DNA from: Geotrypetes seraphini
Taxonomy: Eukaryota > Chordata > Amphibia > Gymnophiona > Dermophiidae
Direction: 5' to 3'
Length of the DNA: 64,000 bases
NCBI RefSeq assembly: GCF_902459505.1
Contig: NC_047086.1
Coordinates: forward strand, 113,759,670-113,823,669
The notes under the pieces were generated by a model. That model did no database searches. It saw only the letters and a program-made list of their open reading frames with translations, and was not told the DNA's origin. The position numbers and the translations under genes are program-made. How positions within the stretch are numbered: the first letter of the stretch is position 1; every line of letters begins with the position of its first letter. This document shows, piece after piece, positions 1-10,379 of this stretch.

Positions 1-457
1 CAGGTACGAGGGGGCATTCGGAGAAACTGAAGGGAGATAGGTTCAAAACAAATGCAAGGAAGTTTTTTTTCACACAAAGGGTCGTGGACACTTGGAATGC
101 GCTACCGGAGGAAGTGATCAGGCAGAGTACGGTACAGGGATTCAAACAGGGATTGGACGGATTTCTGAGGGATAAAGGGATCGTGGGATACTGAGAGAGG
201 TGCTGGGATGTAACACAAGTATAGAAAGCTAACCAGGTAATAAGTATAGAAACCCAATCAGGTCATGCATGTGCAAGACCGGAGGGTTAGGACTTCGATG
301 GGAAGATAGGACTTCAATGAGAAACCAAGGTGGCAAGGGAGCCCCTTCTGGTGATTCAGACAGGTCGTGACCTGTTTGGGCCGCCGCGGGAGCGGACTGC
401 TGGGCAGGATGGACCTATGGTCTGACCCGGCGGAGGCACTGCTTATGTTCTTATGTT
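1..457 (+). mobile_element. CR1-type LINE, 3' end
   Basis: The first 200 bases read as the C-terminal tail of a CR1 ORF2 (a TRGHS-like segment, then FFTQRVVDTWNALPEE), followed by a short 3' UTR and the octamer tail CTTATGTT repeated at 440-456. The same protein segment and tail recur in at least four other copies in the window. The element is cut by the left edge of the window, so its 5' end is not visible. Family assignment rests on the conserved reverse-transcriptase tail and the octamer repeat. Confidence 0.8.
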
Positions 458-465
458 CCTCACCT

Positions 466-600
466 GCTTATCATATGGATCAAACTGAAGCAGGTGTCAC
501 TGCTCATGATGCACAACTAAAATCCTTGCCTAAATTATCAAAAAGCATTCAAGCTCTTCAAAGGGACATTGAAGATTTGAAAAATAAGACTCCTAACTCC
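466..600 (+). mobile_element. Possible L1-like ORF1 coiled-coil fragment
   Basis: A short open stretch encodes a heptad-like segment (LPKLSKSIQALQRDIEDLKN), similar in style to the coiled coils of the L1-like ORF1 copies at 34.6-37 kb. It is sandwiched between a CR1 tail and an L2-like tail, with no flanking duplication that I could see. It may be a LINE ORF1 scrap or unrelated low-complexity coding-like sequence. Confidence 0.3.
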
Positions 601-621
601 TCTCACCTTAGGTTCTGCATC

Positions 622-768
622 CCCAACCCTATATGTCATGTCTGTCTGTCCAAGTTAAATTGTAAACTCTTCCGAGCAGGGACCGTCTATAAATGTCAAA
701 ATGTACAGCGCTGCATACGCCTTTCAGTGCTATATAAGTGATTAGTAGAAGTAATTCCTTCAAAGGTA
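622..768 (+). mobile_element. L2-like LINE 3' tail
   Basis: This stretch has the motif series CCTATATGTC, TTGTAAACTCTTC, GTACAGCGCTGC and TCAGTGCTATA, ending in a GTAG-type tail. The same ordered motifs occur at 21750-21880 and 23240-23360. At 21.4-21.9 kb they directly follow an L2-like ORF2 end, which identifies this as the 3' terminus of an L2-like LINE, heavily 5' truncated. Confidence 0.6.
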
Positions 769-1261
769 GTTTAAGTTACTGTTTTGCCCACCAGAATTGT
801 CTTTGGTCATCCACCACGACCACTTATTTCATAGGGAGAGCCCTTATTTTTCCTGCCATGCTTGTACCAGTATTCTGAACTGCAAGGAGTAAGCCTGCCT
901 ATATCCCTACAGCACATGTGTCAAATTCAAGTTCCACGGACTGAATCTGGCCTGCCTGGCCTTTTTATGTGGACCGCAGCAACATTCCCGATCTTCCCCT
1001 TTGAGCCCAGCATGTCCTCCCCTCCGCACCGGTCCAACGACGACGCCACGCTGGAAAGTCCGCTGGCCTTAGCAGCGACTCGGCATTGCTGTTCGTGGCT
1101 CCCCCTCCTGCCCTCCATCTGCCACGGTTCACCTGGGTGGAAACAGGAAGTTGCGTGTCACTGGAGACAGACCACGGCAGGCAAAAAGCAGGAGGAGGAG
1201 CCACGCACAGCACTCCCGAATCACCGAGGCTGGCAGCTTCCTGAACTGTTTGGGTGAAGGA
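769..1261. other. Unassigned GC-rich interval
   Basis: About 490 bases with no supported gene. Bases 905-970 contain a CACATGTGTCAAA...GAATCTGGCC arrangement like the ends of hAT elements that read 'GTCTCAAACTC...GGCCCGC' (compare 28745-28992), so part of this may be a hAT remnant. Reading frames here are long only because the sequence is GC-rich, and they resemble nothing I know. Confidence 0.3.
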
Positions 1262-1985
1262 TGAAGGGAAGGTGCGAAGTTGAAGTTCAGGAGAGTGGAT
1301 GGTGGGTAGGGGAGAAGGATGTGACTTTGTAGTGAACTCAAGGGCGATCTTGCAGACCTTGCCATGGAAATAATCAGCCATAATCTGGGGAGAGAGAGAA
1401 GGAGGGGGTCGGAGGAGGGAGTTAAGCATGGTAAAGAGACAACGAGGGTTGGAAGAGAGGGAGTTAGTTATCTGGATGTAGTAGTCTTACTTGACCCATG
1501 TACATGCAGAATTAAAGGAGGTCAACATAAATTTGAAGTGAAGAACGTCAGCACATGTGCAAGATTTGAACCAAAGGCGCTCAACACAGCAGGTGCAGGA
1601 ACATAAGTAACAGACACTGGGAGTGAGCCAAAGTTGAGATTTGGTACGCCTGAGCGAGAAACAGGGGGACAAGGGTGTCCAGAGCAGAGAATAGAGTTGT
1701 ACGACGAGACAGTCTCATGGACAGACTTAGATAACATAGTGGAGGCAAGGAGAGGTGAAACAGTGGCTAAGAGCATGGAAGGATCGAGGGCTTGAAGATT
1801 TTGAAACCTCTTGGGGGCGACTGGGCATGGTGAAAGGGGAGTAATGGTGAAGGATATTTGATGGTGATCAGACTTGGGGGAGCAGTGAGATAGAGAAGTT
1901 AGAGAGAGAGCAGCTGGAGAACAAGACAAGGTCAAGGCAGTGGCCATCCTAGTGAGTGGGGGTTGTGGAGCAAAGCTGGAGGTTA
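1262..1985 (-). mobile_element. L2-like LINE ORF2 fragment
   Basis: On the minus strand there is a stretch with the L2 endonuclease-to-RT linker style: SDHHQISFTITPLSPC, then VSSYNSILCS, and farther on IMADYFHGKVCKIALEF. Such 'SDHH...SYN..L...LAPL...FF..K' patterns are characteristic of L2 and related LINEs. The frame is interrupted in several places, so this is an old, inactive copy. Orientation is opposite to ENPP5, and both ends are ragged. Confidence 0.55.
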
Positions 1986-2689
1986 AGGCAAGAAATTTAG
2001 CAGCATAATATGGGGCAGAACAATTTTTCAGTAGTGTGAATACTTGTTTTTGTCTTTAAAATTGTGAGTATAGTTATACTCTCCCCCCCAAAAAAAACCC
2101 CAACCCTGGCGTTATATCTTCTCAGACCCAACTGCATAAGAATTAATTAGTTTTTCTGTATCTCCTCAGACCTAGTGCCTTAGTCTTCTGTAGCCTTCTC
2201 TGCGGCCAAGTAGCTAATAGCCTCAATACCATTCATTTTAAGGCTGTGCACCATTCTGCAAGAAACACTTCTTTATATCACTTGGCCATAAAATTGAACA
2301 CAGTCTGCCATTTTGCCATGTGCTTCTGTAAGCCCTAGCTTTTTGTATCGGCCCCCAACAGCAAAATAAGTTTTGACAGAATATTAGTGCAAAGTTAGAT
2401 GCACTAACTTATGGGCAAGTCAGTAGCCTGCCTGAGCACAATCGTGCGCCCAATTGATACTGTACTACCGCACCGGCATTCTACTGCGTGCATTGCTTGG
2501 TGACACGCCCTCATGTATACTCCCCTGACAACTGAATGCTAAGTGACAGCATCTAGTAGCCACGCACAGTGAGGTCACCAACCATGCGCATGAGCTCAAT
2601 TAGGCGCCAGCTAACGTGTTTTTGGGCCAGTAGCTGAGACCTAACTGAAGCATCGACAACTAAATAAGGATTGAATTCTTCTTGTGCTC
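1986..2689. other. No recognised feature
   Basis: I see no gene, RNA or clearly bounded repeat here. There is a short A-rich run near 2090 and otherwise unremarkable sequence leading into the CpG-rich block. Confidence 0.5.
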
Positions 2690-3165
2690 CGTGGGTGTCA
2701 CGCGGCCAAACCCACGCACAACTCAACGGCTCCGGTGTGAAACTCGCGGAAAGACAGAATAGGGCGATGTCCCGTCAGCTCCAGCACGCCGCTTGTTTAT
2801 TTCAGAGGGGTTCTTTTACTCTGGGTTACTAAAAGAAAACGTCTCCAGCTCGCGTAAGCGCCTTCCCCGGAAACCTCGAAATACTGCCAGGGCGCACTTT
2901 ACCACCACACATTGAAGGGGGCTAGGAACTGCGCGTGCGCTGAGCTGCAGGCTCCGCCCCCTCCGTCAAGCGAACCTGGACGCGTGTATTTATCGTTCCG
3001 CTTAATGTAAGTGAAAGCTGCAGCGCACGGGGCGGGGAGTTTGCTGGCTAGCAGGTTGTTATTGCTAGGCGCTTTGTACTGCAGGTTGAGTGCGCTATGC
3101 CCTTTAAGTTTTTGAAGCACACGCAGGAATCTCTCCTGAAAAAGCGAGCGCTGCTTGGTTTAAAC
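2690..3165 (+). promoter_or_regulatory. ENPP5: CpG-rich block, candidate ENPP5 promoter and first exon
   Basis: In contrast to its surroundings this block is rich in CG dinucleotides (GCGCGTGCGC, CACGCGGCC, GACGCGTG, GCGCACGGGGCGGGG). It contains GC boxes of the Sp1 type near 2954 (CCGCCCC) and 3030 (GGGGCGGGG). It lies 6.4 kb upstream of the first ENPP5 coding exon, on the correct side. A good splice-donor match, AAT|GTAAGT, lies at 3006/3007 and could end a non-coding first exon. The coding exon at 9516 starts with an acceptor and carries 5' UTR, so at least one upstream exon is required. The exact transcription start cannot be read from sequence. Confidence 0.45.
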
Positions 3166-4104
3166 TAGTAAGCTTACTGGACGGTGATCATTTGACCTTG
3201 GGATTTATTGTATAGGTAATATAATATGCTTATTGATAGAAAACAAGGGAGGATGCCAGACATCTATATTTTCGGTTTATTATTTGCGGAATATTTTCGG
3301 TGACCATATGGCTCACCTCTCAAACTTGACCCCAATCAGCTACACTCCCCATTTTCCCGTCTTTTTTTTTTTTTCGCCCTAAGGCATTTTTCTTACTCTT
3401 GCCCTCTCAAAGGTGCAGGGAGATAAGTTGCCCCCCCCCCTCCTCCTCCTCATCAGCTGCAGAGTTTGTGTTAGAAGAGAATCAGACGCAGTGCAAAAAA
3501 TTAGGACAGACTCCAATTTCTCTAAAGCCTATTTGTAAAGTCTAAGGCCAATGTAGAAAGTCACAAGTTAGTTTTTAACTCCAGAAGCTTCTGAAATTAC
3601 TCACGGGGATACAGTAATCATTGACCAAGTAAGCTATTGCTATGTTATAATTGTGACAGTATTCCCTTCCTGAGTCATTTGCTTATGCATCGACAGAAAG
3701 AGTGATATTAAAAAATACAAAAGCAAACCACAAGCCATGGTGCACCCCAACACAGCTCTCTGCACTGGCCCCTGAAATCCCTGGTAGTCTAGCGGCCCTT
3801 TTTTCCCAATTCAACCTGACCTGGCCCCTCACCTCCAAGGGACTGTAACAAACTGGTCTGTCCTACCTACATGTATGTACTTTATTTTTTATACAGCTTT
3901 TATTAGAGAACAACATATGAAATCATACATAATCAAAACACAGTAAAAATCATACTTACAAGCACTCCCAGGAGCTGCCCCCTCCCCCTGAGGATTTCTA
4001 TTTATAAATTTTATCAATGCAGCTACAATACTACTTTATTCTAAAGCAGGAGTCTCCAAAGTACGGCCCGCGGTCCACATCCGGCCCGCAATATGATTTT
4101 CCTT
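3166..4104. other. No gene; AT-rich flank of the CpG block
   Basis: Contains a T run at 3361-3375, a C run at 3432-3441 and a probable minus-strand LINE/SINE tail near 3880-3960 (TTTATTTTTTATACAGCTTT). At 4060-4090 there is a 'GTCTCCAAAGTACGGCCCGCGG' type segment resembling the start of a hAT element. Nothing else can be supported. Confidence 0.35.
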
Positions 4105-6240
4105 GTTATCAACAGCAGATGAATCCAGAGACTAGTGGGATTATGCCCATCAGCCAGCAGGAGGGGATAGAGAGTACTGAATTAACCTCAGATATATTTT
4201 GGATGCATGTCCACCTGGCCAATCAGTATACTCTATCTCCAGAAGGTTGAGGATGGGTTTCTCACAGCTCCTGAATTCTGCAGTGGATTTCAGCCAGGCT
4301 TGGCTGCAGCTACCTGCACGTTTCCTAGATCTGAAAAATGGCTGCTATCTTCTGGTTCCTGGTTTAGGCTACTGAGGACAGAAGGCTTCTGTTGCTGCAG
4401 CTTCAGTAGAGCCTAGGGTGTTGGCCATCCTGAGCCAACTTTAGGGGCAACATCTGAGCCCACCCAGGTCCCTTCCCCACCCTCCCAGCCGGTGGAGAGA
4501 AGATGAAGAAGCTGATGTGATCAGAGGGTCCTTTCCCATAAGAAGAAAAGCCTGACCATGGGTCCAAGCACAGTTCCCTTTGGCTGGAACACTAACACTT
4601 CTCCCTTTGCCTTCCGGTAGTGCAGGAGCACGTGAGTACTTGGCTTAGGCCTCATGTAAAGAAACATGTTCCTGGGGCTTTAGGCCTCAGTTGAGAAATG
4701 CTCCTGGGCATGTTCCTGGGCTTTAGGCCTCGGATGGGTGAGTTTCATGTGGCTCAGGCCTCAGTTGAGAAATTCTCCTGTGGCTCAGGTCACAGTGGAA
4801 GGCCGATTCCTGGGACTCAGGCCACATTTGAGCTGCAGGATATGAGCTGTACAGTGCCTACCTTGGGGGGAGGGGGGGCATCACCTGGGCTCCCAGGTCC
4901 CTTTTCCCCTCTCCTCCTGAAGAACTTGGATATTTCAGTTCCATAAGCTCACTTGGGCTATGGGTGTGGAGTTATAGGGGTTGCTGTTCTCTTCAGGGAG
5001 GCACCAGTATGGGGAGTATTTTTACTCCTTTCCCGCGTAGGGAAGCAGAAGCTGCTTCAGCTGTAGCAGCGGATGCCCACAGGCTTGCAGCCGGGTCAGG
5101 CAGCTGCGGGCGGTAGGAGGCCCTAAGGGTGGTTGCTCAAAGCCCTTCCCTTCCGCCGCAGATCGAGGGTCACTGCAGTTGCAGCTGATGTCGCCACTGC
5201 TGTCAGTATTTCTACTCTCGGAGGAGGGACGTCACTTCCAGCAGTACTGCCTTTGCCACCGCTAACCGGCTGACCCTATTTGCTACCAAATGGGCAATGG
5301 GTTGGCTTTGGCTGGGGAGCCATTTCACTTGTGGCCTGGTGTACCTTGTTTGGTCCCAGCCAGATGGCAGTTAAGATTGCAGGCTAGTTGATAGCTCTCG
5401 CTATTGCTCTGAGGTACATTCATGTGGAGGAATGGACTGGCGGTTGAATAAGCTACCTCAGTGTCTGAAGCTGTTACTGTTTCTCCTTGGGACCCTGGGA
5501 CAGGCACTTGTCACTTCATAGCCCAGGTACAGAGTAGTGTCTGGTTACAAGGGGATGCTTTGCCTCTCCTCTGGCATTATTCTTGACTGGAGTCAACAGT
5601 GTGGCCTCCTGTGTCCTAGGGATTTGGTATTTGAGAGGGCTTCAGTCCAATGGGGAATCTTCATTTGTCATAAGTCCAGGCTGGCTGCCCTAGAACATTC
5701 TGAGGGAATTAGGTCTGGTTTATAATGAGGCTTATGGGGTTTGCCATTAGCCAAGGACCGTTGCCAGACATGATGGTTGCATTCCACAGGAGGTTATTTG
5801 AAGCCTGGTGATCGCATTAGCAGGCTGCTTTGCACTCATACTATTCGTGGAGGGACACTGTACCTGGGGTTTTCTGCAGCATGGTGCTCTCTTAGGCAAA
5901 GATTGCTCCTGCTTACATGGGCTAGAGGGGTTATTCTCTGGGTGTCGTATCTCCTTAGACATGTGCTGCAGGGCAGGTTTTCAGTTCACTTGTTTATTTT
6001 CCTCCCTACGTTTGGACTGCTTTTGTACATCCCACTAGTCTCTGGCTTCATCTGCTGTTGATGGCAAAGAAGGTAAAATTATGTCCTTACCTGATAATTT
6101 TCTTTCCTTTAGTCACAGCAGATGAATCCAGAGCCCCACCCTGGTGCGGGGTTTGGGCTTGCCTTTAGACTGAAGTTGCAGTCTCGATTTTGATGTATCA
6201 ATGATTTGGGTAGCGCATGTGACGGAAGAAGTTCCTTAGT
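4105..6240. mobile_element. DIRS-like tyrosine-recombinase retroelement fossil (non-autonomous)
   Basis: The left terminus near 4105-4145 (CAGCAGATGAATCCAGAGAC, then TAGTGGGA) is repeated in inverted form at 6029-6060. It is then repeated again in direct form at 6115-6140, after a CTTACCTGATAATTTTC segment. An inverted terminal repeat plus an internal complementary region beside the right end is the arrangement of DIRS elements. The same layout is seen in the copies at 18.4-20.2 kb and 63.2-64 kb. No intact protein-coding part was recognised. It looks old and broken; the right boundary is approximate. Confidence 0.5.
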
Positions 6241-6639
6241 TGTCCTATGTCTCACATGTTTAATGCGGTTGATGTGCAGTGTTCTCCCCAGGGCCTTTCA
6301 GCCGGGCGCTCCGCCCAGCTAATTTAGATGAGCGCCCGGCTGTAATCTCGATCGCAATCCTGCTGCTGCTGCTGCCTTCTGCTCAACATTAAAAAAAAAC
6401 CAAAAACCTTCTCACCGGCTTAGAGATTTACTGGGCTGACTCGGCACAGCCTGAATCGCAGGAGCCTGACATTTTTTTTTTAGTTTTTAACGCCAGCAAG
6501 CAACTTGAACCCATGCTCCCCGGCGGGGCTCTAACGTGCATGCCGCTTCCCTCCGAAACCGGAAGTCACGTCCCGAGGGGGGAAGAGAAGGGAAGTCGGC
6601 ATGCACACGCCCTGGAGCATGGGTTCGCTATAGGAGACA

Positions 6640-6775
6640 GGTCAGCTTACAACTTGCTCTTGCTTGCTTCGGGCTTTCCTCGCTGCCGGGTCCTGCTTAC
6701 TTTCTGTTTCCGTAAAGGCAGGACCCGGCAACGAGGAAGGCCCGAAGCAAGCAAGAGCAGCGAGTTGTAAGCTTC
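6640..6775. repeat. GC-rich palindrome inside the hAT-type element
   Basis: The left arm (TTGCTCTTGCTTGCTTCGGG and onward through GCCGGGTCCTGC) is repeated inverted on the right (GCAGGACCCGGC ... CCCGAAGCAAGCAAGAGC). Arms are roughly 60 bases around a centre near 6707, with a few mismatches. It would fold into a long hairpin in single strands. Confidence 0.75.
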
Positions 6776-6929
6776 CCTCCGTTGCTGACTTATGGAAGAT
6801 AGGTCAGCGATGGAAGGAAGCTTACAACTTGCCTTAGTCCAGCCCTGCACAACATGCGGCCCAAAACGGATCTCACTGCCGATATGGCTCTCACTCCGCT
6901 CTCCTTTGAAGATTAGCTCAGGAGGCAAG

Positions 6930-7378
6930 ATTTAGCCCGAGATCAGACGAACATTAAAGGGCATCTGAGCAGATTGAGGAGAACATGTCCTGTTTTTCCT
7001 TGCCTAAAAATACCACCTTGTCTAATGTAATCTCTGATCAGATCCTTAAGAGTGATGCAACTATGTATGCTGGACAGTCTCCTCCAGTAAACAGAGCTTT
7101 AAAGCCTGCAGCCATATAGAACCAGATGGTCAAAGGGCTCCGAAGTGTAGTATTGCCAAGGGATCTATCTCACAAATTTCTGCTGCTGGCAGATGTAAAC
7201 ACAGCACAAGAAATAGAGACTTGTGGCATTCTGTGTGGAAAGCTGATGCATAATGAATTTACTATTACCCATGTAATAGTGCCAAAGCAGTCTGCTGGAC
7301 CAGACTACAGTACAGTGATATGGGGAATATGGAAGAATTATTCAGTGTTCAAGATCAACATGATCTCCTCACAGAAGA
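6930..7378 (+). pseudogene. STAMBPL1: STAMBPL1-like (AMSH-LP) intron-free pseudogene fragment
   Basis: STAMBPL1 is a K63-specific JAMM deubiquitinase of endosomes. Here the sequence reads [12 protein letters not shown] (7080-7115), then a stop at 7117-7119, then [16 protein letters not shown] and [20 protein letters not shown], ending [11 protein letters not shown]. These are the linker and the N-terminal part of the MPN+ domain of STAMBPL1/STAMBP; VVLPRDL favours STAMBPL1. After GPDY the frame shifts and continues as [14 protein letters not shown]. The JAMM zinc motif that should follow is absent, replaced by purine-rich sequence. No introns interrupt it, so it came from processed RNA or from one exon block. 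It lies wholly inside the hAT-type element 6277-9353, which suggests capture by, or insertion into, that transposon. It cannot encode an active enzyme. Confidence 0.7.
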
Positions 7379-9550
7379 AAGACGGAGAGAAAGAGAGAGG
7401 CAGATACTGGAGGGGGGGGAGAAGGGAAGGAGATAGAGATGTCAGACCATGGGGTAGAGTGGCAAGGAAGGAAGGAAAGGAGAAGAGAGAGATGCCAGAG
7501 CATAGGGGAGGGGTGGAGACAAAAAATAGAGAGGGGTTGAAGCTGAAATAAATCATGTACAAAGGAGAGAAAGGGCACAGGATATAGAGTTTACTGAAGA
7601 GACATAGAAAGAGGAAAGATACCATATGGAACAGAGAGAGAGCAGACACTGGATGGAAAAGGCAGAAAGGGTGGACAGTGGATGCAAGGGGCAGATATAG
7701 GGTGGACAGTAGATGGAAGGGATAGAGAGAGGGTAGAGGCTGGGTGGAAGGGGCAAAGAGAGAGGACAGATGTTGCCTGGAAGGGAGCGAGGACAAATGC
7801 TGAATAGAAAGAAGAGAGTGAAGAGAAGATGACTAAAGCAGAAACGACAAAAGGTAGAAAAAAAATATTTTTTTTGCTTTACGTAGAATCAAGTAGTATT
7901 GTAACTGTATTGATTAAAATTTATCAATAGGAAATGGAAATAAGGCAATTTGGGGGGGGGGACTAAACCCCTTTCCTCAGATCAGGACAGGATACCATAG
8001 CAGCTGTTTACTGTACTGTCTTAAAGAAAGATTTGGCCTCTGAAAGCTAATTGAAAAATGGATTAGTCCAATAAAATGGTATTTTCATATTTCTCATTAT
8101 TTGTTTTATTTCTATTTGTTAATTTGTAAAGTGGTGACTGTTATGTAGAAGTTTTTTTTCAAATTTACATCTACTGTCTTTATATTTTGCACAGTATTAG
8201 GGGACATGTGTCACTGTTTCTGTGGTGTTGCATTGTATTAAGAGTCTGGTTTCTACATATTTCTATTTTTAGTTTGTGATTATTCCATATTGGGCGAGGG
8301 TGTATCTGTGTTCTGTGTGTATGAAAAGGACATGGCTTTCTGTTAGCATCGACTACAGGATCAATTGACTGTGTAGGATCTGGTTTGTTTAGTTTTACAA
8401 TGCGTGTGTTGGTGTTCTAGTGCTCACTGCAGTGTTTAAGATGCTGCCTTTTCCTAGATGCACCCTTATTGTGTAACTCATGGATTATTACTAAAAATAT
8501 CTTTTTTTATATAGAGGAGAGGGGGTTAAAAAATGATTAGCACTGGCTGTCATATATACTAGGTACACCACTGGATTTAATGACCCTATTCTAACTTTAC
8601 TGTTGACGTAGGTGTTGTCCCCCCAACACAAAGACACACACATTATAAAGAATTAAATTAAAGTTGTATTATCATCAAGCAGCTTTCAAATGACATTATA
8701 AGCAAATCAAAATAAAATATTTTTAATACATTGCTAATTATTACCTGCATCTTTACCTATACTGTTTTGCCCTAGCTCTTACTTTGCACTATAGCAAAAT
8801 AAAAAAGAAGCAGATAAAGATCAATCACACAGGTGTCCTTCAAGGCTCAGTAACACCTCTCCATAAATTATATGTGGAAGAAGTCTGGAAGTGGGGATAG
8901 CATCTATTTCATATCCTCAGTGAGACCTCAGGAAGGAACCTAGTGATCAAAACATTATTAGAGGTGTTGTACAGCCATTTTTTGTATGACTGGATGAGCT
9001 ATATTTATCTTTTTTTTTAGTTGTTTAAATTCATGCAGAAATAAATGGTTAGACTGAACCTAATGACTTCATTAATGCATTTCCCTTTTTTTAAATCTCT
9101 ATACCATTTGAAAGAGGGTGAATATCTAATTATTCACTTCTAGAATTGGATACTTCTTAAATTTAGTAAAAATATTCTGGCACAAGTGTCAAACCTTAAA
9201 AAAGGAAGTCATATCGAGCATTGGAAAATAATAATAATTAATTAATTAAAATAGTATACATTTAATTTTCCCCACTACCAAATTTCCTGCCCCGCCCCAC
9301 CCGGCTACTTTTTCATGTCACCCGGCTGGAAAAAATTTCTGGGGAGAACACTGGACTATGTAAGCTTGTTATGTAAGTCACAGTGAACCGCTGTATAGAA
9401 AACGAGGGTGATGCTTTTCCCAAGCTTCACTGCACTCTGCTGCCAGACAAATACATACTTTTGAAGTTAATCTCAACTGAACCATTTCCTCATTCTCTGC
9501 TTTTCTGCCATACAGGCTTTGAACATATACCTGGGTGGAAAACTAACAGC

Positions 9551-10379
9551 ATGGTGTTGAATCCCTACAAGAAGTTCTTCACGTTGTGCACTCTGACATT
9601 TACAGTCACATTCTGCCTTCAGCTAGACCCTTCCGAGGTTCTGCTCGTTTCTTTTGATGGTTTTCGATGGGATTACATCTATAAATTTCCAACACTCAAT
9701 TTTCACAGACTCATAGAAGATGGAGTTTATGTGAAACAGGTTTCTAATGTATTTATCACAAAAACCTATCCTAATCATTATAGCATGGTGACAGGTCTCT
9801 ATGCAGAGAACCATGGCATTGTTGCCAATGAAATGTATGATCCAGTGCTTAACAAAACATTTTCCATGGATACGCTGGACATCTATGATTCAGAGTTTTG
9901 GGAAGAAGCTGTTCCGATTTGGATCACTAACCAGAATGAAGGACATAAAAGTGGTGTAGCTATGTGGCCTGGATCAGATGTGAACATAAGTGGGGTCTAT
10001 CCCTCCTTCTATCTGCCTTACAATGAGCTTGTTTCATTTGAATATAGAGTTGCCAAACTGATTGAATGGTTTACATCAAATGAACCTATAAATCTGGGCC
10101 TTCTTTACTGGGAAGAACCTGACGACTCGGCTCATTTGTTGGGACCAGATAACCCTTTCATGAGTAAAGTGATTAAAGAGGTTGACGAGAAGCTAGGCTA
10201 CCTGGTGGCTGAAATGAAAAAAGCAGGGTTGTGGGATACAGTGAATCTTATAGTCACCAGTGACCATGGGATGGAACAGTGTTCTTCTGACAGAGTCATA
10301 GAACTTGATAACTACGTGGATGAAAATCTCTATACACTGGTGGACCGTAGTCCTACAGTAGCCATTTTGCCAAAAGAAG
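9551..10379 (+). CDS. ENPP5: ENPP5 coding exon 1 (signal peptide and main catalytic part)
   Basis: The exon starts at an acceptor, TTTTCTGCCATACAG, ending at 9515, and holds 35 bases of 5' UTR before the ATG. I chose the ATG at 9551 because it places a hydrophobic signal peptide immediately before the conserved VLLVSFDGF start of the domain, as in human ENPP5. The in-frame ATG at 9383 lies upstream of the acceptor and is intronic. The exon encodes residues 1-276 plus one base of codon 277 and ends GAAG|GTAGGA at 10379/10380. Read-through into the intron stops at 10474. Confidence 0.92.

Larger units (their letters stand above)
6277..9353. mobile_element. hAT-type DNA transposon, non-autonomous, 3.08 kb
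   Basis: The element begins CAGTGTTCTCCCCAG and ends with the exact inverse, CTGGGGAGAACACTG, a 15-bp perfect terminal inverted repeat. The inner flanks on both sides contain the matching motif CAGCCGGG. Short CAGTG-type ends are typical of hAT elements, but the 8 bases on either side (TTGATGTG and GACTATGT) do not match, so no target duplication is preserved. Inside are a GC-rich palindrome (6640-6775), a STAMBPL1-like fragment (6930-7378), a purine-rich stretch with GGAAGG and GATGGA runs (7370-7840) and long AT-rich sequence. No transposase was recognised. It ends about 160 bp before the first ENPP5 coding exon. Confidence 0.6.

Noticed and set aside
9383-9550. Upstream in-frame ATG extending ENPP5 by 56 residues
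   Set aside because: It lies before a good splice acceptor (ending at 9515), and the extension has no ENPP similarity. The ATG at 9551 gives a proper signal peptide directly before the conserved domain.
9551-10379. Calling the plus-strand gene ENPP4
   Set aside because: The [19 protein letters not shown] and QPLL(D/Q) features fit ENPP5; the minus-strand exon with QWCI, LPEAI and [11 protein letters not shown] is ENPP4.
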